DNA of 64,000 bases from Akebia trifoliata. Taxonomy: Eukaryota; Streptophyta; Magnoliopsida; Ranunculales; Lardizabalaceae. The stretch covers positions 13,165,092-13,229,091 of the forward strand of contig CM030711.1 in assembly GCA_017979445.1 (NCBI GenBank). Reading direction: 5' to 3'. The notes beneath the pieces are model-generated. The model was not told where the DNA came from. It did no database searches and saw only the letters and a list, made by a program, of their open reading frames with translations. Shown in pieces: positions 31,736 through 42,740 of the stretch. The translations under genes were made by a program, and so were the position numbers. Each line of letters begins with the position of its first letter. The stretch's first letter is position 1.

Positions 31736-32762
31736 ATATTCATTTTCTTTATTTTTAGGGTTGGACCACTTTATCTTCAAAAGTTCTCCAAAAACTCTAT
31801 AAATACCCTTACTTTTCTAAGAATAACTCATGCTCTCAAGCCCCCATCTCTCAACCTAAAACTCTACCAAATTTCCTACTTATTTTCTCATCTTCTAAAC
31901 TTCAACTCAACCCTCAACCATTTCACTCAACTCTCAAGTATACTTTTCAAGGTTCAAGTTCATCAAGGGACAAGGTAGGGTTTAACATATAGTCTATTTA
32001 TTTCAAAGTTTGCATTCTCTTCTTCTAATCCTCTCATTTTCTTTTATTTTTAGAAATCCCTAAGATGTAATGTATACCCTCTCCCATCCCCGGTAGATTG
32101 GATTAAGGTTCGATCGAAATGATGGGGGTTGAAGTCCATTTTTACCTTAAAATCATGTATCATATTGTACACAATGTACACACTCACTTATGCATTACAA
32201 TGATGAAGAAATGTGTCACCCTCTTGATGGGGTGAAACACTAAGTTTCTAGCCATGCATACATGCATCAAGATTGTGGCTTCAAGGAAACTCCATCATGG
32301 AGTCTCTCTAAGAGCTCAAACCTATATTCATATTCATAAATTTAATGTGACTACATGGGTCATTCTTTTCCATAGAATGCCCTAATGTCATGTTGAAAAT
32401 CAAACCCTTTGTTAAGGGAACATTTCACTCTAATGCACACACCACCCTTGTCATGCATTCTCATGTATTTTAGTATTTATTTTCTTAATTTTTTTACAAA
32501 ATAAAATGGCCAAAGAAGGTAACCACCTTCGGTGAAGAGGATGGGATGCCTAACACCTTCCCCATCCTCTAACCGGATCTTCTTACATAGATCTTAGGTA
32601 GACCTTACCCTTTCCAACACATAACAGTCACTACAATACCATGGAAAAAATGATTTTCAAAAAATTGATTCGGTTGTCCATTCACACCCATTTCCAAAAA
32701 AGAATGGTGACGACTCCAAACAATGTAGCATTGAGGTTCATTGTGAACATTTCATGTCTACA
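31736..32762 (+). repeat. 3' LTR of the Tat/Ogre-type element, right part
   Basis: Continues the LTR interrupted at 19950. It contains TATA-like CTCTATAAATAC at 31795-31806 and ends ATGTCTACA, the inverse of the LTR start TGTAGACAT. Both parts together give an LTR of about 2.0 kb. A primer-site-like word, TGGTGACGACTCC, lies near 32705, unusually some 50 bp inside the end. Confidence 0.65.
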
Positions 32763-34510
32763 ATAGCGACCGAAACATTATAACGATTCCAGATCATTAT
32801 AATAGCTGTCGGAAGGGTGAAACATGTGGTTTTTAGAATTTCTTCTTAGGTTCTTATATTTTTTTCCAAAACTCATTTTATCATACTTTACTTCTCTAAG
32901 AATTTTAAGCTAAAGTAAAAACAATTTATTTAACTCTAATAGAAGTACATCTATGTAATCAAACACCTAAACATGCAAAATTTAAAGTGAATTAACCCTA
33001 AACAAAATTCTTTTCATAAATCTATATTTCTTCAAAACCTAGGAACTAAAAAATAGAAGGAAAGGTATTCTACATGTTTTGTGTCTTCTACATTACGATT
33101 TCATTAAGAATGACTCCTACAAATGCTCCTTACTCGAAATCCTAACTTTGTTCTTTGTCCGAACACAAACTCTTTGCCTTAGAGTAAAGATCTCGATGAG
33201 ACAAAACTTTTTATTTTTTTCACGGACTCTCGATTCTCACTCTAGAGTGATTTAATTGTTACTTGAAAGTCTAGGATTTTTGGTGTTTTACTTTAGAGAA
33301 GAAAGAGAAATCAATTTCTCTCTCTTAAGTTTGATACTTATATGATACCGGGGACTTAATGGTAATTTAAGTAATTATTTATTTTTGTTAATAACTAAAT
33401 ATTCGAGACTTCGATTTATGCAACCTTATAGTCTATTTTGTGTAATTTTTCGATACAAATCTAATGATGTACTCAGATTTCATATTTTGATTCATTACTT
33501 GTGCACATTTATCGAGGCATATGTTAATTTTTCTTTACTCTCCTCTCCAAATGTTTTTATAAAATTAATTTTAAATATTTATTACAAATTCCTAGAGATA
33601 CACATAATATACTCAATCATCTCGAGATACGAAATAGATTTTTAAAATATTACAATACTTTTGGGAGTATGAATATAAGGGTGATATGTGTAAAGTGGAC
33701 CCTTTTTCCTCATGTAAATAACTCTAAAAGTAAGGATAAGGTGATAAATTTGAAATTGGACTTCTTAGAGCGTGACATGTGTTTTCTTTTGGGGAAAGAT
33801 ATAAGACCATAGACTTTTAGGATTTAGATATGGGTAATCGGTTAGGTATTGAACTTAGTAATGAAAATGAGTTTAGACTTAGGTTTTGGGTTTAACATAG
33901 ATTATGTGTTAGGTTATGAGTTGGATAGGCTTAGCTTAAGGTAGTGAATTAGGGACAAGGTTTATGTATTAAAATAATATGAAATAATGCATGTATGCAT
34001 GAGATAATTGTCAATTGGCATTTATTATGGACCATGGCCCATTAAAGGTGTTTAGGCTTTTATTCGAAACTTATGTTAAAAGTTTTGAAAGTTTGAAATT
34101 TATTGGACGGGCTCGTGCAAATTGGGGCGATGACAACTTTCCATCTTTAGAGGAGTCACTCGCAAAGAATATACTTAACTCGTATTTGTGCGAGTCTGAA
34201 AGAACTCGTTGAGGCACGATTAACAACATCGAGTAGATTGGTGGATCTTATAGAAGGTGGGCTACCCAAGCACAAAGTGTGATAGGATTCAACTTATTTG
34301 AATTCTTTGATTTTTTTTGGCACGGGACTCGTTTGAAACCTTGGATTCTATGAATTTTGATGGTCATGTGATTAATGATGCCTATAATTTGATCTGAAAA
34401 ATGATTTTTTCATTATTATTCAATTTTTTGTTCTTTTTTTTTCACAATTACAACTCTAACACATTTTTTATGCTTATGATAAAAACATTAGACATAATGA
34501 GTAGATGTTG
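32763..34510. repeat. 1.75-kb direct repeat, copy 1
   Basis: Closely similar in the same orientation to 37624-39410. On the minus strand the part up to about 34135 (TGTCATCGCCCCAATTTGC) resembles the start of the Tat/Ogre-type LTR at 18975, including GCATACATGCATTATNTCAT, so an old minus-strand LTR is embedded. No coding sequence; the short ORFs at 33385 and 34015 are not supported. Confidence 0.75.
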
Positions 34511-34513
34511 TGA

Positions 34514-34779
34514 AGAGATCATCCTCACAAAAATTCAGCCCATTCCAAAACTTCTAACGCCATAAAAAATGGTTTACAAAAAATGGACGGTCCACGATTT
34601 TTCAACTTGTAAACATGGGGCTAGAAATTTTGGAATGGGCTGATTTTTGGTGAAGATGATCTTCTAATAGTAGAGATCATCCTCACCAAAAATCAATCCA
34701 TTCCAAAACTTCTAACCCATGTAGGACAAAACAAGTTTGGTAAAGCGTAGGGTAAAGTGTAGGGTGTTGAACATTTCCC
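34514..34779. mobile_element. palindromic MITE, 5'-truncated unit C0
   Basis: Starts in the stem of the first hairpin, then spacer and full second hairpin. The right end, inverted, is GGGAAATGTTCAACACCCTA. It interrupts direct-repeat copy 1. Confidence 0.75.
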
Positions 34780-34795
34780 ATATATATATATATAT

Positions 34796-34978
34796 AGTTG
34801 AAAAATCGTGGACCGTCCATTTTTTATGGGGTTAGAAGTTTTGGAATGAGTTGGTTTTTGGTGAGGATGATCTCCTCACCACAGAGATACACCTCACCAA
34901 AAATCAGTCTATTCCAAAACTTCTAACCTATGAAGGACAAAACACGTAGGGTAAAGCATAGGGTGTTGAACGGGACCC
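34796..34978. mobile_element. palindromic MITE, truncated unit C1
   Basis: Begins in the spacer (GTTGAAAAATCGTGGACCG) after (TA)n, then one hairpin. The right end, inverted, is GGGTCCCGTTCAACACCCTA. Confidence 0.72.
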
Positions 34979-34992
34979 TATATATATATATA

Positions 34993-35345
34993 GGGAGGCG
35001 TTACATGGCCAACGTTTTGGCAAAACATTTTTCAAAACATGAGTTAGAGGTTTTGGAATGGGCTGATTTTTGGTGAGGATGATCTCTATGGTGAGGAGAT
35101 CATCATCACCAAAAATCAGCCTATTCCAAAACTTCTAACCCATGTTTACAAGCTGAAAAATCGTGGACCGTCCATTTTTTGTAAACTGTTTTTGATGGGG
35201 TTAGAAGTTTTGGAATGGGCTGATTTTTGGTGAGGATGATCTTCTCACCGTAGAGATCATCCTCACCAAAAATCAGCTCATTCCAAAACCTCTAACCCAT
35301 GTTTTGAAAAATGTTTGCTAAAAAGTTTGCCCTTGAACGCTACCC
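34993..35345. mobile_element. palindromic MITE, two-hairpin unit C2
   Basis: The left end GGGAGGCGTTACATGGCC shares its first ten bases with the MULE terminus at 5078. The right end, inverted, is GGGTAGCGTTCAAGGGC. Inner words AAACATTTTTCAAAACATG are on both sides. Confidence 0.82.
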
Positions 35346-35367
35346 ATATATATATCTATATATATAT

Positions 35368-35748
35368 GGGTCCCGTTCGGCACCCTAAGTTTTACCACAC
35401 ACTTTAGCAAATGCATTTTGTCCTACATGGGTTAGAAGTTTCGGAATGGGCTGATTTTTAGTGAGGATGATCTCTATGGTGAGGAGATCATCCTTACCAA
35501 AAATCAGCTCATTCCAAAACTTCTAACCCCATCAGAAATGATTTACAAAAAATGGACGGTCCACGATTTTTCAACTTGTAAACATGGGGCTAAACATTTC
35601 GGAATGGGCCGATTTTTGGGGAGGATGATCTTCTAATCATAGAGATCATCCTCACCAAAAATCAGCCCATTCCAAAACTTCTAACCCATGTAGGAAAAAA
35701 AACGTTTGTTAAAGTGTGTGGTAAAACTTAGGGTGCTGAACATTTCCC
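35368..35748. mobile_element. palindromic MITE, two-hairpin unit C3
   Basis: Ends are GGGTCCCGTTCGGCACCCTAA and, inverted, GGGAAATGTTCAGCACCCTAA. Inner repeat GTTTTACCACACACTTTA. Very similar to C6, so one may be a recent copy of the other. Confidence 0.82.
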
Positions 35749-35759
35749 TATATATATAT

Positions 35760-36132
35760 GGGTCCCTTTCAGCAACAAACATTTTGACAAACATTTTGGC
35801 AAAACATTTTTCAAAACATGGGTTAGAGGTTTTGGAATGGGCTGATTTTTGGTGAGGATGATCTCTACGGTGAGGAGATCATCCTCATCAAAAATCAGCC
35901 CATTCCAAAACTTCTAGCCCCATGTTAACAGGTTGAAAAATTGTGAACCGTCCATTTTTTGTAAACCATTTTTGATGGGTTAGAAGTTTTGGAATGGGCT
36001 GATTTTTGGTGATGATGATCTAATCCCTGTAGAGATCATCCTCACCAAAATTAGCCCATTCCAAAACCTGTAACCCATATTTTCAAAAATGTTTGCCAAA
36101 ATGTTTGTCAAAATGTTTGTTGCTGAACATTT

Positions 36133-36135
<3 letters not shown>
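35760..36135. mobile_element. palindromic MITE, two-hairpin unit C4
   Basis: Ends are GGGTCCCTTTCAGCAACAAAC and, inverted, GGGAAATGTTCAGCAACAAAC, the same terminal subfamily as B1 and B2. Confidence 0.82.
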
Positions 36136-36165
<30 letters not shown>

Positions 36166-36169
<4 letters not shown>

Positions 36170-36539
36170 CCCTATCCATAGCCAACAGTTTGGCAAACAT
36201 TTTGGCAAACACTTTTTCAAAACATGGGTTAGAGGTCTTGGAATGGGCTGATTTTTGGTGAGGATGATCTCTACGGTGAGGAGATCATCCTCACCAAAAA
36301 TCAGCTCATTCCAAAACTTCTAGCCCCATTTTACAAGTTGAAAAATCGTGAACCGTCCATTTTTTGTAAACTTTTTGATGAGGTTAGAAGTTTTGGAATG
36401 GGCTGATTTTTGGTGATGATGATCTCCTCACCATAGAGATCATCCTCACCAAAAATCAGCCCATTCCAAGACCTCTAACCCATGTTTTGAAAAATGTGTT
36501 TGCCAAAATGTTTGCCAAACTGTTGGCCATTGAACGCTA

Positions 36540-36542
<3 letters not shown>
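36166..36542. mobile_element. palindromic MITE, two-hairpin unit C5
   Basis: The left end is GGGTCCCTATCCATAGCCAAC; the right end, inverted, is AGTAGCGTTCAATGGCCAAC. Same terminal subfamily as A2. Followed by the longest (TA)n run of the window. Confidence 0.8.

Positions 36543-36616
<74 letters not shown>
36543..36616. repeat. (TA)n microsatellite, about 74 bp
   Basis: An uninterrupted AT dinucleotide run between MITE units C5 and C6. Similar shorter runs bound every other unit. Confidence 0.9.
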
Positions 36617-36618
<2 letters not shown>

Positions 36619-36997
36619 GTCCCGTTCGGCACCCTAAGTTTTACCACACACTTTAACAAACACATTTTGTCCTACATGGGTTAGAAGTTTTGGAATGGGC
36701 TGATTTTGGGTGATGATGATCTCTATGGTGAGGAGATCATCCTCACCAAAAATCAGCTCATTCCAAAACTTCTAACCCCATCAAAAATGATTTACAAAAA
36801 ATGGACGGTCCACGATTTTTCAACTTGTAAACATGGGGCTAAACATTTCGGAATGGGCTGATTTTTGGGGAGGATGATCTTCTAATCATAGAGATCATCC
36901 TCACCAAAAATCAGCCCATTCCAAAACTTCTAACCCATGTAGGACAAAAAATGTTTGTTAAAGTGTGTGGTAAAACTTAGAGTGTTGAACATTTCCC
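36617..36997. mobile_element. palindromic MITE, two-hairpin unit C6
   Basis: Ends are GGGTCCCGTTCGGCACCCTAA and, inverted, GGGAAATGTTCAACACTCTAA. Differs from C3 at few positions. Confidence 0.82.
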
Positions 36998-37012
36998 TAT
37001 ATATATATATAT

Positions 37013-37383
37013 GGGTCCCGTTGTGCACCCAACCATTTACCCAACATGTTTTGTCCTACATGGGTTAGAAGTCTTGGAATAAGCTGATTTTTTATGAGGA
37101 TGATGTCTATGGTGAGGAGATCATCCTCACCATAAATCAGCCCAGTCCAAAACTTCTAACCCCATAAAAAAATGATTTACAAAAAATGGACGGTCCATGA
37201 TTTTTCAACTTGTAAACATGAGGTTAGAAGTTTTGGAATGGGCTGATTTTTTATGAGGATGATCTTCTAACCGTAGAGATCATCCTCACCAAAAATCAGC
37301 CCATTCCAAAACTTCTAACCCATGTAGGACAAAACGTGGTGGGCAAATGGTTGGGTAAATGGTTGGGTGCTGAACATTTCCCC
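37013..37383. mobile_element. palindromic MITE, two-hairpin unit C7
   Basis: Ends are GGGTCCCGTTGTGCACCCAAC and, inverted, GGGAAATGTTCAGCACCCAAC, with inner repeat CATTTACCCAACATG or relatives. A fourth terminal subfamily on the same core. Confidence 0.82.
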
Positions 37384-37396
37384 ATATATATATATA

Positions 37397-37560
37397 TGGA
37401 ACACATTCGATAGATAAAATTCTAAATGAAGTTCTGTATTATATAGCTAATTTTTTTTGGAATTGGATGATTTTTTGTGAGGATGATCTCTATGGTGAGA
37501 AGATCATCCTCAAAAAAATCAGCCCATTCTGAAACTTCTAATCCCATGAAAAATAGTTAC
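37397..37560. mobile_element. palindromic MITE, truncated unit C8
   Basis: Starts GGAACACATTCGATAGA after (TA)n, holds one decayed hairpin and fades out in the spacer before direct-repeat copy 2. Confidence 0.6.
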
Positions 37561-37623
37561 AAACTAACGATAAAAAATTTTCAAGTTGTTATTTTATTGA
37601 CTTAGAGAAAATAACGATTCTAA

Positions 37624-39410
37624 AATTGTTATTATGGCAACCGAAACATTATAACGATTCGAGAGCGTTATAATAGCTGTCGGAAGGGTGAAACATGTGG
37701 TTTTTAGAATTTCTTCTTAGGTTCTTATATTTTTTTCCAAAACTCATTTTATCATACTTTTTTCTCCAAGATTTTTAAGCTAAAGTAAAAACAATTTATT
37801 TAACTTGAATAGAAGTACATCTATGTAATAGAACACCTAAACATGCAAAATTTAAAGTGAATTAACCCTAAACAAAATTCTTTTCATAAATCTATATTTC
37901 TTCAAAACCTAGGAACTAAAAAATAGAAGGAAAGACTTTCTACATGTTTTGTGTCTTCTACATTACGATTTCATTAAGAATGACTCCTACAAATGCTCCT
38001 TACTTGAAATCCTAACTTTGTTCTTTGTCCGAACACAAACTCTTTGCCTTAGAGTAAAGATCTCAATGAGACAAAGCTTTTTATTTTTTTCACGGACTCT
38101 CGGTTCTCACTCTAGAGTGATTTAATTGTTACTTGAAAGTCTAGGATTTTTGGTGTTTTACATTAGAGAAGAAAGAGAAATCAGTTTCTCTCTTAAGTTT
38201 GATATTTATATGATATCGGGGACTTAATGGTAATTTATGTAATTATTTATTTTTGTTAATAACTAAATATTCGAGACTTCGATTTATGCAACCGTATAGT
38301 CTATTTTGTGTAATTTTTCGATACAAATCTAATGATGTACTCAGATTTTTTTGAAATATCTTTTATAAAAATCTCATATTTTGATTCATTACTTGTGCAC
38401 ATTTATCGAGGCATATGTTAATTTTTCTTTACTCTCCTCTCCAAATATTTTTATAAAATTAATTTTAAATATTTATTATAAATTCTTAGAGATACACATA
38501 ATATACTCAATAATCTCAAGATATGAAATAGATTTTTAAAATATTACAATACTTTTGGGAGTATGAATATAAGTGTGGTATGTGTAAAGTGGACCCTTGT
38601 TCCTCATGTAAATAACTCTAAAAGTAAGGATAAAGTGATAAATTTGAAATTGGACTTCTTAGAGCGTGACATGTGTCCTCTTTCGGGGAAAGATATAAGA
38701 CCATAGACTTTTAGGATTTATATATGGGTAATGGGCTAGGTATTGAGCTTAGTAATGAAAGTGAGTTTAGACTTAGGTTCTGGGTTTAACATAGATTATG
38801 TGTTAGGTTATGAGTTGGATAGGCTTAGCTTAAGGTAGTGAATTAGGGACAAGGTTTATGTATTAAAATAATATGAAATAATGCATGTATGCATGAGATA
38901 ATTGTCAATTGGCATTTATTATGGACCATGGCCCATTAAAGGTGTTTAGGCTTTTATTCGAAACTTATGTTAAAAGTTTTGAAAGTTTGAAATTTATTGG
39001 ACGGGCTCGTGCAAATTGGGGCGTTGACAACTTTCCATCTTTACAGGAGTTGCTCACAAAGAATATACTTAACTCGTATTTGTACGAGTCTGAAAGAACT
39101 TGTTGAGGCACGATTAACAACATCGAGTGGATTGGTGGATCTTGTAGAAGGTGGGCTACACAAGCACAAAGTCTGATAAGGTTCAACTTATTTGAATTCT
39201 TTGATTTTTTGGCACGGGACTCGTTTGAAACCTTGGATTCTACGAATTTTGATGGTCATGTGATTAATTGATTCCTATAATTTGATTTGAAAAATGATTT
39301 TTTATTATTATTCAATTTTTTGTTCTTTTTTTTTTTTCACAATTACAACTCTAACACATTTTTTATGCTTATGATAAAAAACATTAGACATACTGAGTAG
39401 ATGTAGTGAT
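37624..39410. repeat. 1.75-kb direct repeat, copy 2
   Basis: Counterpart of 32763-34510. It carries a segment of roughly 28 bp at about 38345-38372 that copy 1 lacks, and otherwise only scattered substitutions. The embedded minus-strand LTR-like start is at about 39029. Confidence 0.75.
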
Positions 39411-40429
39411 CTTTGCAAGCATATAGTTAGATGCATCGTTTCTTCATTTTTGAAGGTGTAAACATGATAGTTGATTAGTCAGTGATCACTAACAGTATAT
39501 AGTAGTCAAATATTCTGACACATTGAAAAAAGACCAATTGGTTACGGTCACGTTAAGTGGTCAGTCTCAGCTGAATAAATGGTCAACCAACTGTGGTAAT
39601 GCAACGACTAACCACAAAATCAAGAACTAAAACAAGTAAATGATTGAAACATCATGTCCCAACTAAGAACGATCCAATCGTAGAATCCCAACTATTTAAT
39701 TACACTACTCCACCATTGTGTATTATGTATCTGTTGCTCTAGTTTGAATTATAAACTGAAAAGTACATTTACTATTTTAATATTATCAATTAAAATTATA
39801 TAAAAGGAAAATGCTATATTGTAAGTATCAGTTAATCATAGTTTGTCTTGTAAAACTATGCATGTATTGAAATGATTGTAAATGCTTACTCGTTCACACT
39901 AGGAGAAGTTATCAGTTAGAATTGTTTGTTTACCTATTGGGTAACCATTGTTACTCACATTTCTTTCTCATTTTTTTTTTTCATAGTTTTCTGTTGTTAA
40001 GACGGACGTGGAATTGGCAAGTGAGGAGCATCTAGTTGGTCATATAGACGACCAGAGTCCACCACTTAGTGATAATTGGGGTTATATCTAGTCGTGTCAG
40101 TTCGTATAGGTTGTATATAGATTTTGAGGTTGAAAGTTAGGACTTTGTTAACGAGAGCACATTTTTGTAATCATGTATATTTTTACTCCTTCCATACTTT
40201 GATCTATCTTTACGTTATTCGATGTTTACTATCTTCTGTTGCTTGTGCATTTGTGGCATATAGGTATATACATGACTTGTTGTATATGGTTTATCAGGTT
40301 GTCGTATGCCTTGGAATGTTAACAGAAACAGAGGAAACCATGCCGAAGTCTTGAGGCGCCACCTACAACTTCGAGATTTGATATGAAATTTTGTGTTAGT
40401 GTTCCTGGGGCACCACAACTTCTTTTCCC
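39411..40429. other. intergenic, nothing recognised
   Basis: AT-rich sequence without recognisable repeat ends or coding signatures. A 76-codon ORF at 40124-40354 has no motif and is not called. Confidence 0.5.
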
Positions 40430-40795
40430 TAACATGTGGTATTCATTACCGGACTACCGAAAGTTCAATAACTTTATAAAAGTGATAATTGCAATGCACC
40501 TTCTTGCCAATCAATTAAAACATTCTTTAGAGAGTTTCCTCATTCCGTTACTCATTTTATTAAGCTTCATTCATTAAAACACCATCACATTTTGCTTCTT
40601 GATTCCTACATACTCCAACTTGCACCAAATCTTTCTCACATATTCATATCGATCAAGATTGGTATGAAACATTGAAAGTTTTGGAAAAAGATCAGATTAT
40701 ATCAAAATGTATTGGAACTCTTCAGTCAATACAATATTGATTTTTCTTTTGATTGAAGCATTGCATCAAGACCAGATTTTAAACCTCGGTATATC
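40430..40795. repeat. duplicated host flank, copy of 1310-1870
   Basis: Collinear with the start of the window (ACCGGACTAC, AATTGNAATGCACCTT, CACATTTTGCTTCT, TTTTGATTGAAGCATTGCAT). It shows that the second exonuclease locus was duplicated with kilobases of flank. The homology continues after the hAT element at 41684. Confidence 0.65.
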
Positions 40796-41017
40796 TAAGG
40801 TTGTCAACGGATAGATATCCGATCGGATAGTGCTATATCCGAATTCGAATTCGAAAAAAAATAATACTATCCGAATTCGAATTCGAATCCGATCGGATAT
40901 CCTTAACAAACATTCGAATTCGAATCCGAAAAATATATCGGATATCCGATAACATCCGATTCGATAAAAAATCCTAAAAAGTTCGTCTTCCTCAATCTGT
41001 CCGACTGGTTCAGATCG

Positions 41018-41072
<55 letters not shown>

Positions 41073-41683
41073 CTGTACCTGGATGCTCGCTGGCGGAGAA
41101 GATGTGTCGAAGTTCGATGGTCGAAACCCCCATTTTCTGCGAATAACCACTCCGATAGGTTCAAATTGAAGAGAGAGAGAGAGACTGTACCTGGATGCTC
41201 ATTGGCGGAGAAGATGTGTCGAAGTTCGACAGTCGAAACCCCCATTTTCTGCGAATAACCACTCCAATAGGTTCAGATTGAAGAGAGAGAGATGGTCGCC
41301 GGCCGGAGAAGACGGTGGTTACGGCAATCGAAACCACTGGTCTGTTCTTCATGTTTGAAGCTTTGAGAGAGACTGTTCTTCAGTCTGGTCGACTGTTCGA
41401 GAGGAGATAGAGTTTAAAAAAAAAAAATTTGTTATATAACACGAGTACATGAGACGATATATATACATATATAAAGTTTTGTTGTAAAACACAAATACAT
41501 AATATATATATTCTTATCGGAGCGGATATTATTGAATCGGATATCGTAATATCCGAATTCGTATCCGAAATGCATTCGAATGTTAAACTGACATCCGAAT
41601 CCGAATCCGATATCCGAAAATTTCGGATAATATCCGATTTTTCGAATTCGAATTCGGATTTCGATTATCCATTGACACCCTTA
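40796..41683. mobile_element. non-autonomous hAT-like element, 888 bp, TSD GGTATATC
   Basis: The terminal inverted repeat TAAGGTTGTCAACGGATA and, inverted, TAAGGGTGTCAATGGATA is flanked by the 8-bp duplication GGTATATC (40788-40795, 41684-41691). Both subterminal regions are packed with ATCCGA, TCGGATAT and GAATTCGAATTCG words, as in hAT transposase-binding regions. The interior has (GA)n runs and two tandem copies of a roughly 125-bp unit containing TGTACCTGGATGCTC and TGTGTCGAAGTTCGA. Open frames across the interior (e.g. 40766-41245) run through these repeats and are not genes. The homologous site near 1848-1856 is empty. Confidence 0.85.
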
Positions 41684-42509
41684 GGTATATCTATATAATA
41701 AGATACAATGGAGGATCCCACTATGCTATAGTTTTGTGAGGTATAAATATTAAGACAAAGAACACAATCTCCCTTCATTGCCTTTCCTCTCTTTGCCCAT
41801 TTTCAATGATAACCCTTTCACTTATTGTCTTTCCTTTGTGCCTTCGCCCATCATCCTTATCTCTATCTTTATCCTCCATATAAAAAGAGTCGTGTGGGAA
41901 TGATTATATAGCACACTACACAAACATTGCACTAAGATGGATGTATACATGGAACCATAGATGTTTCTTACTTGTATCTCGAGGAAAAGCATCTATGTTT
42001 TCATGCACACATCCACATCAACACGGTGTCCTATGCTGTCACTTCGACATTTTCCATGCAAAAATGTGGGATTAAAAATACCCCCTTCAACTTCGTATAT
42101 TATGATTTCACTTTACTCATTTCTCTTTTTTGAATAATACCTCGCAATTTTATTTTCTTTCCTCTCTCCGTCCCCAATCCCCAAGAGGATGCTACTGCGG
42201 AAAACTAGTAAATGGTTAATGATGTAATAAAGAGATTCTATTGGCACACCAATATGACTATTTTATACAAAAAAAAAAAAAAAAAAAAAAAAAAGAAAGA
42301 AAAAAAGAAGAAGAAAGGAAATAGATAGAAACAAGTAATTGTCTAACTGAATAGTTGAACTAGTAAGAAAAAAGAAGGGGAGCTTTTACTTACAACACAC
42401 TAATCCTTTTGAAATTAATATTTTTTTATCGGTTAGTGGTTTTCCTATAGAAAGACGTGTAGTTAGTAAAAGTTGGGGTGCCAATAGTTCTCTTGTAGTA
42501 TTTCTTCCA
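41684..42509. other. duplicated host flank, non-coding
   Basis: Fragments still match the beginning of the window (AGGAAAAGCATCTATG near 41975 and 1653). An A-run lies at about 42269-42295. No gene seen. Confidence 0.5.
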
Positions 42510-42740
42510 AAGATTTAGAAAAGAGTCAATTGCATCAGACCTTATACATGTATTAACAAATTTAAAGCCTCCCAAAAAAAACAAAAACAGAAAAAAAAAA
42601 AAAAAAAATGATCACATTTATCTCTCTCTCTCTCTCTCTCTAACATCCTCCGTATAAATACAACTAATTGTAAAACAACTACTTGTAAAATCCTAAAAGA
42701 AAGAAATATACATTGATGGAGACTCATCTATATTTGTAAC
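42510..42740 (-). repeat. gene-less relic of exonuclease 3' flank
   Basis: Homologous to 2510-2740 and 43670-43950 (AAAGATTTAGAAAAG, a (CT)n tract, TAACATCCTCC, GTAAAATCCTAAAAGAAAGA), but no exonuclease coding sequence follows. It marks a third, deleted or partial, duplicate. Confidence 0.65.

Larger units (their letters stand above)
15867..32762 (+). mobile_element. Tat/Ogre-type Ty3/gypsy element, 5'-truncated, LTR split by a nested element
   Basis: From left to right: integrase pseudogene, long 3' region, polypurine tract and a 3' LTR of about 2.0 kb. The LTR is interrupted at 19950/31731 by the complete element 19951-31730. The 5' LTR, gag, protease, RT and RNase H are missing. The plus orientation of integrase, PPT and LTR is consistent. 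It represents the type of autonomous partner that the two pol-less Tat-like elements of this window would need. Confidence 0.75.

Noticed and set aside
34015..34212. 65-codon ORF present in both direct repeats (also 38909-39106)
   Set aside because: Although present twice, it spans the antisense start of an LTR-like sequence and the two copies differ only as their DNA does; there is no evidence of selection on protein.
36487..36684. ORF with a long Tyr-Ile run
   Set aside because: Pure translation of the (TA)n microsatellite between MITEs.
32763..39410. The 1.75-kb direct repeats as LTRs of one element with the MITE array as interior
   Set aside because: The repeats extend past the LTR-like start on both sides, no PBS or PPT lies at their inner edges, and the space between them is only MITEs.
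40766..41245. 159-codon serine/leucine-rich ORF
   Set aside because: It runs through the (GA)n and tandem units of the hAT element; the composition comes from the microsatellite.
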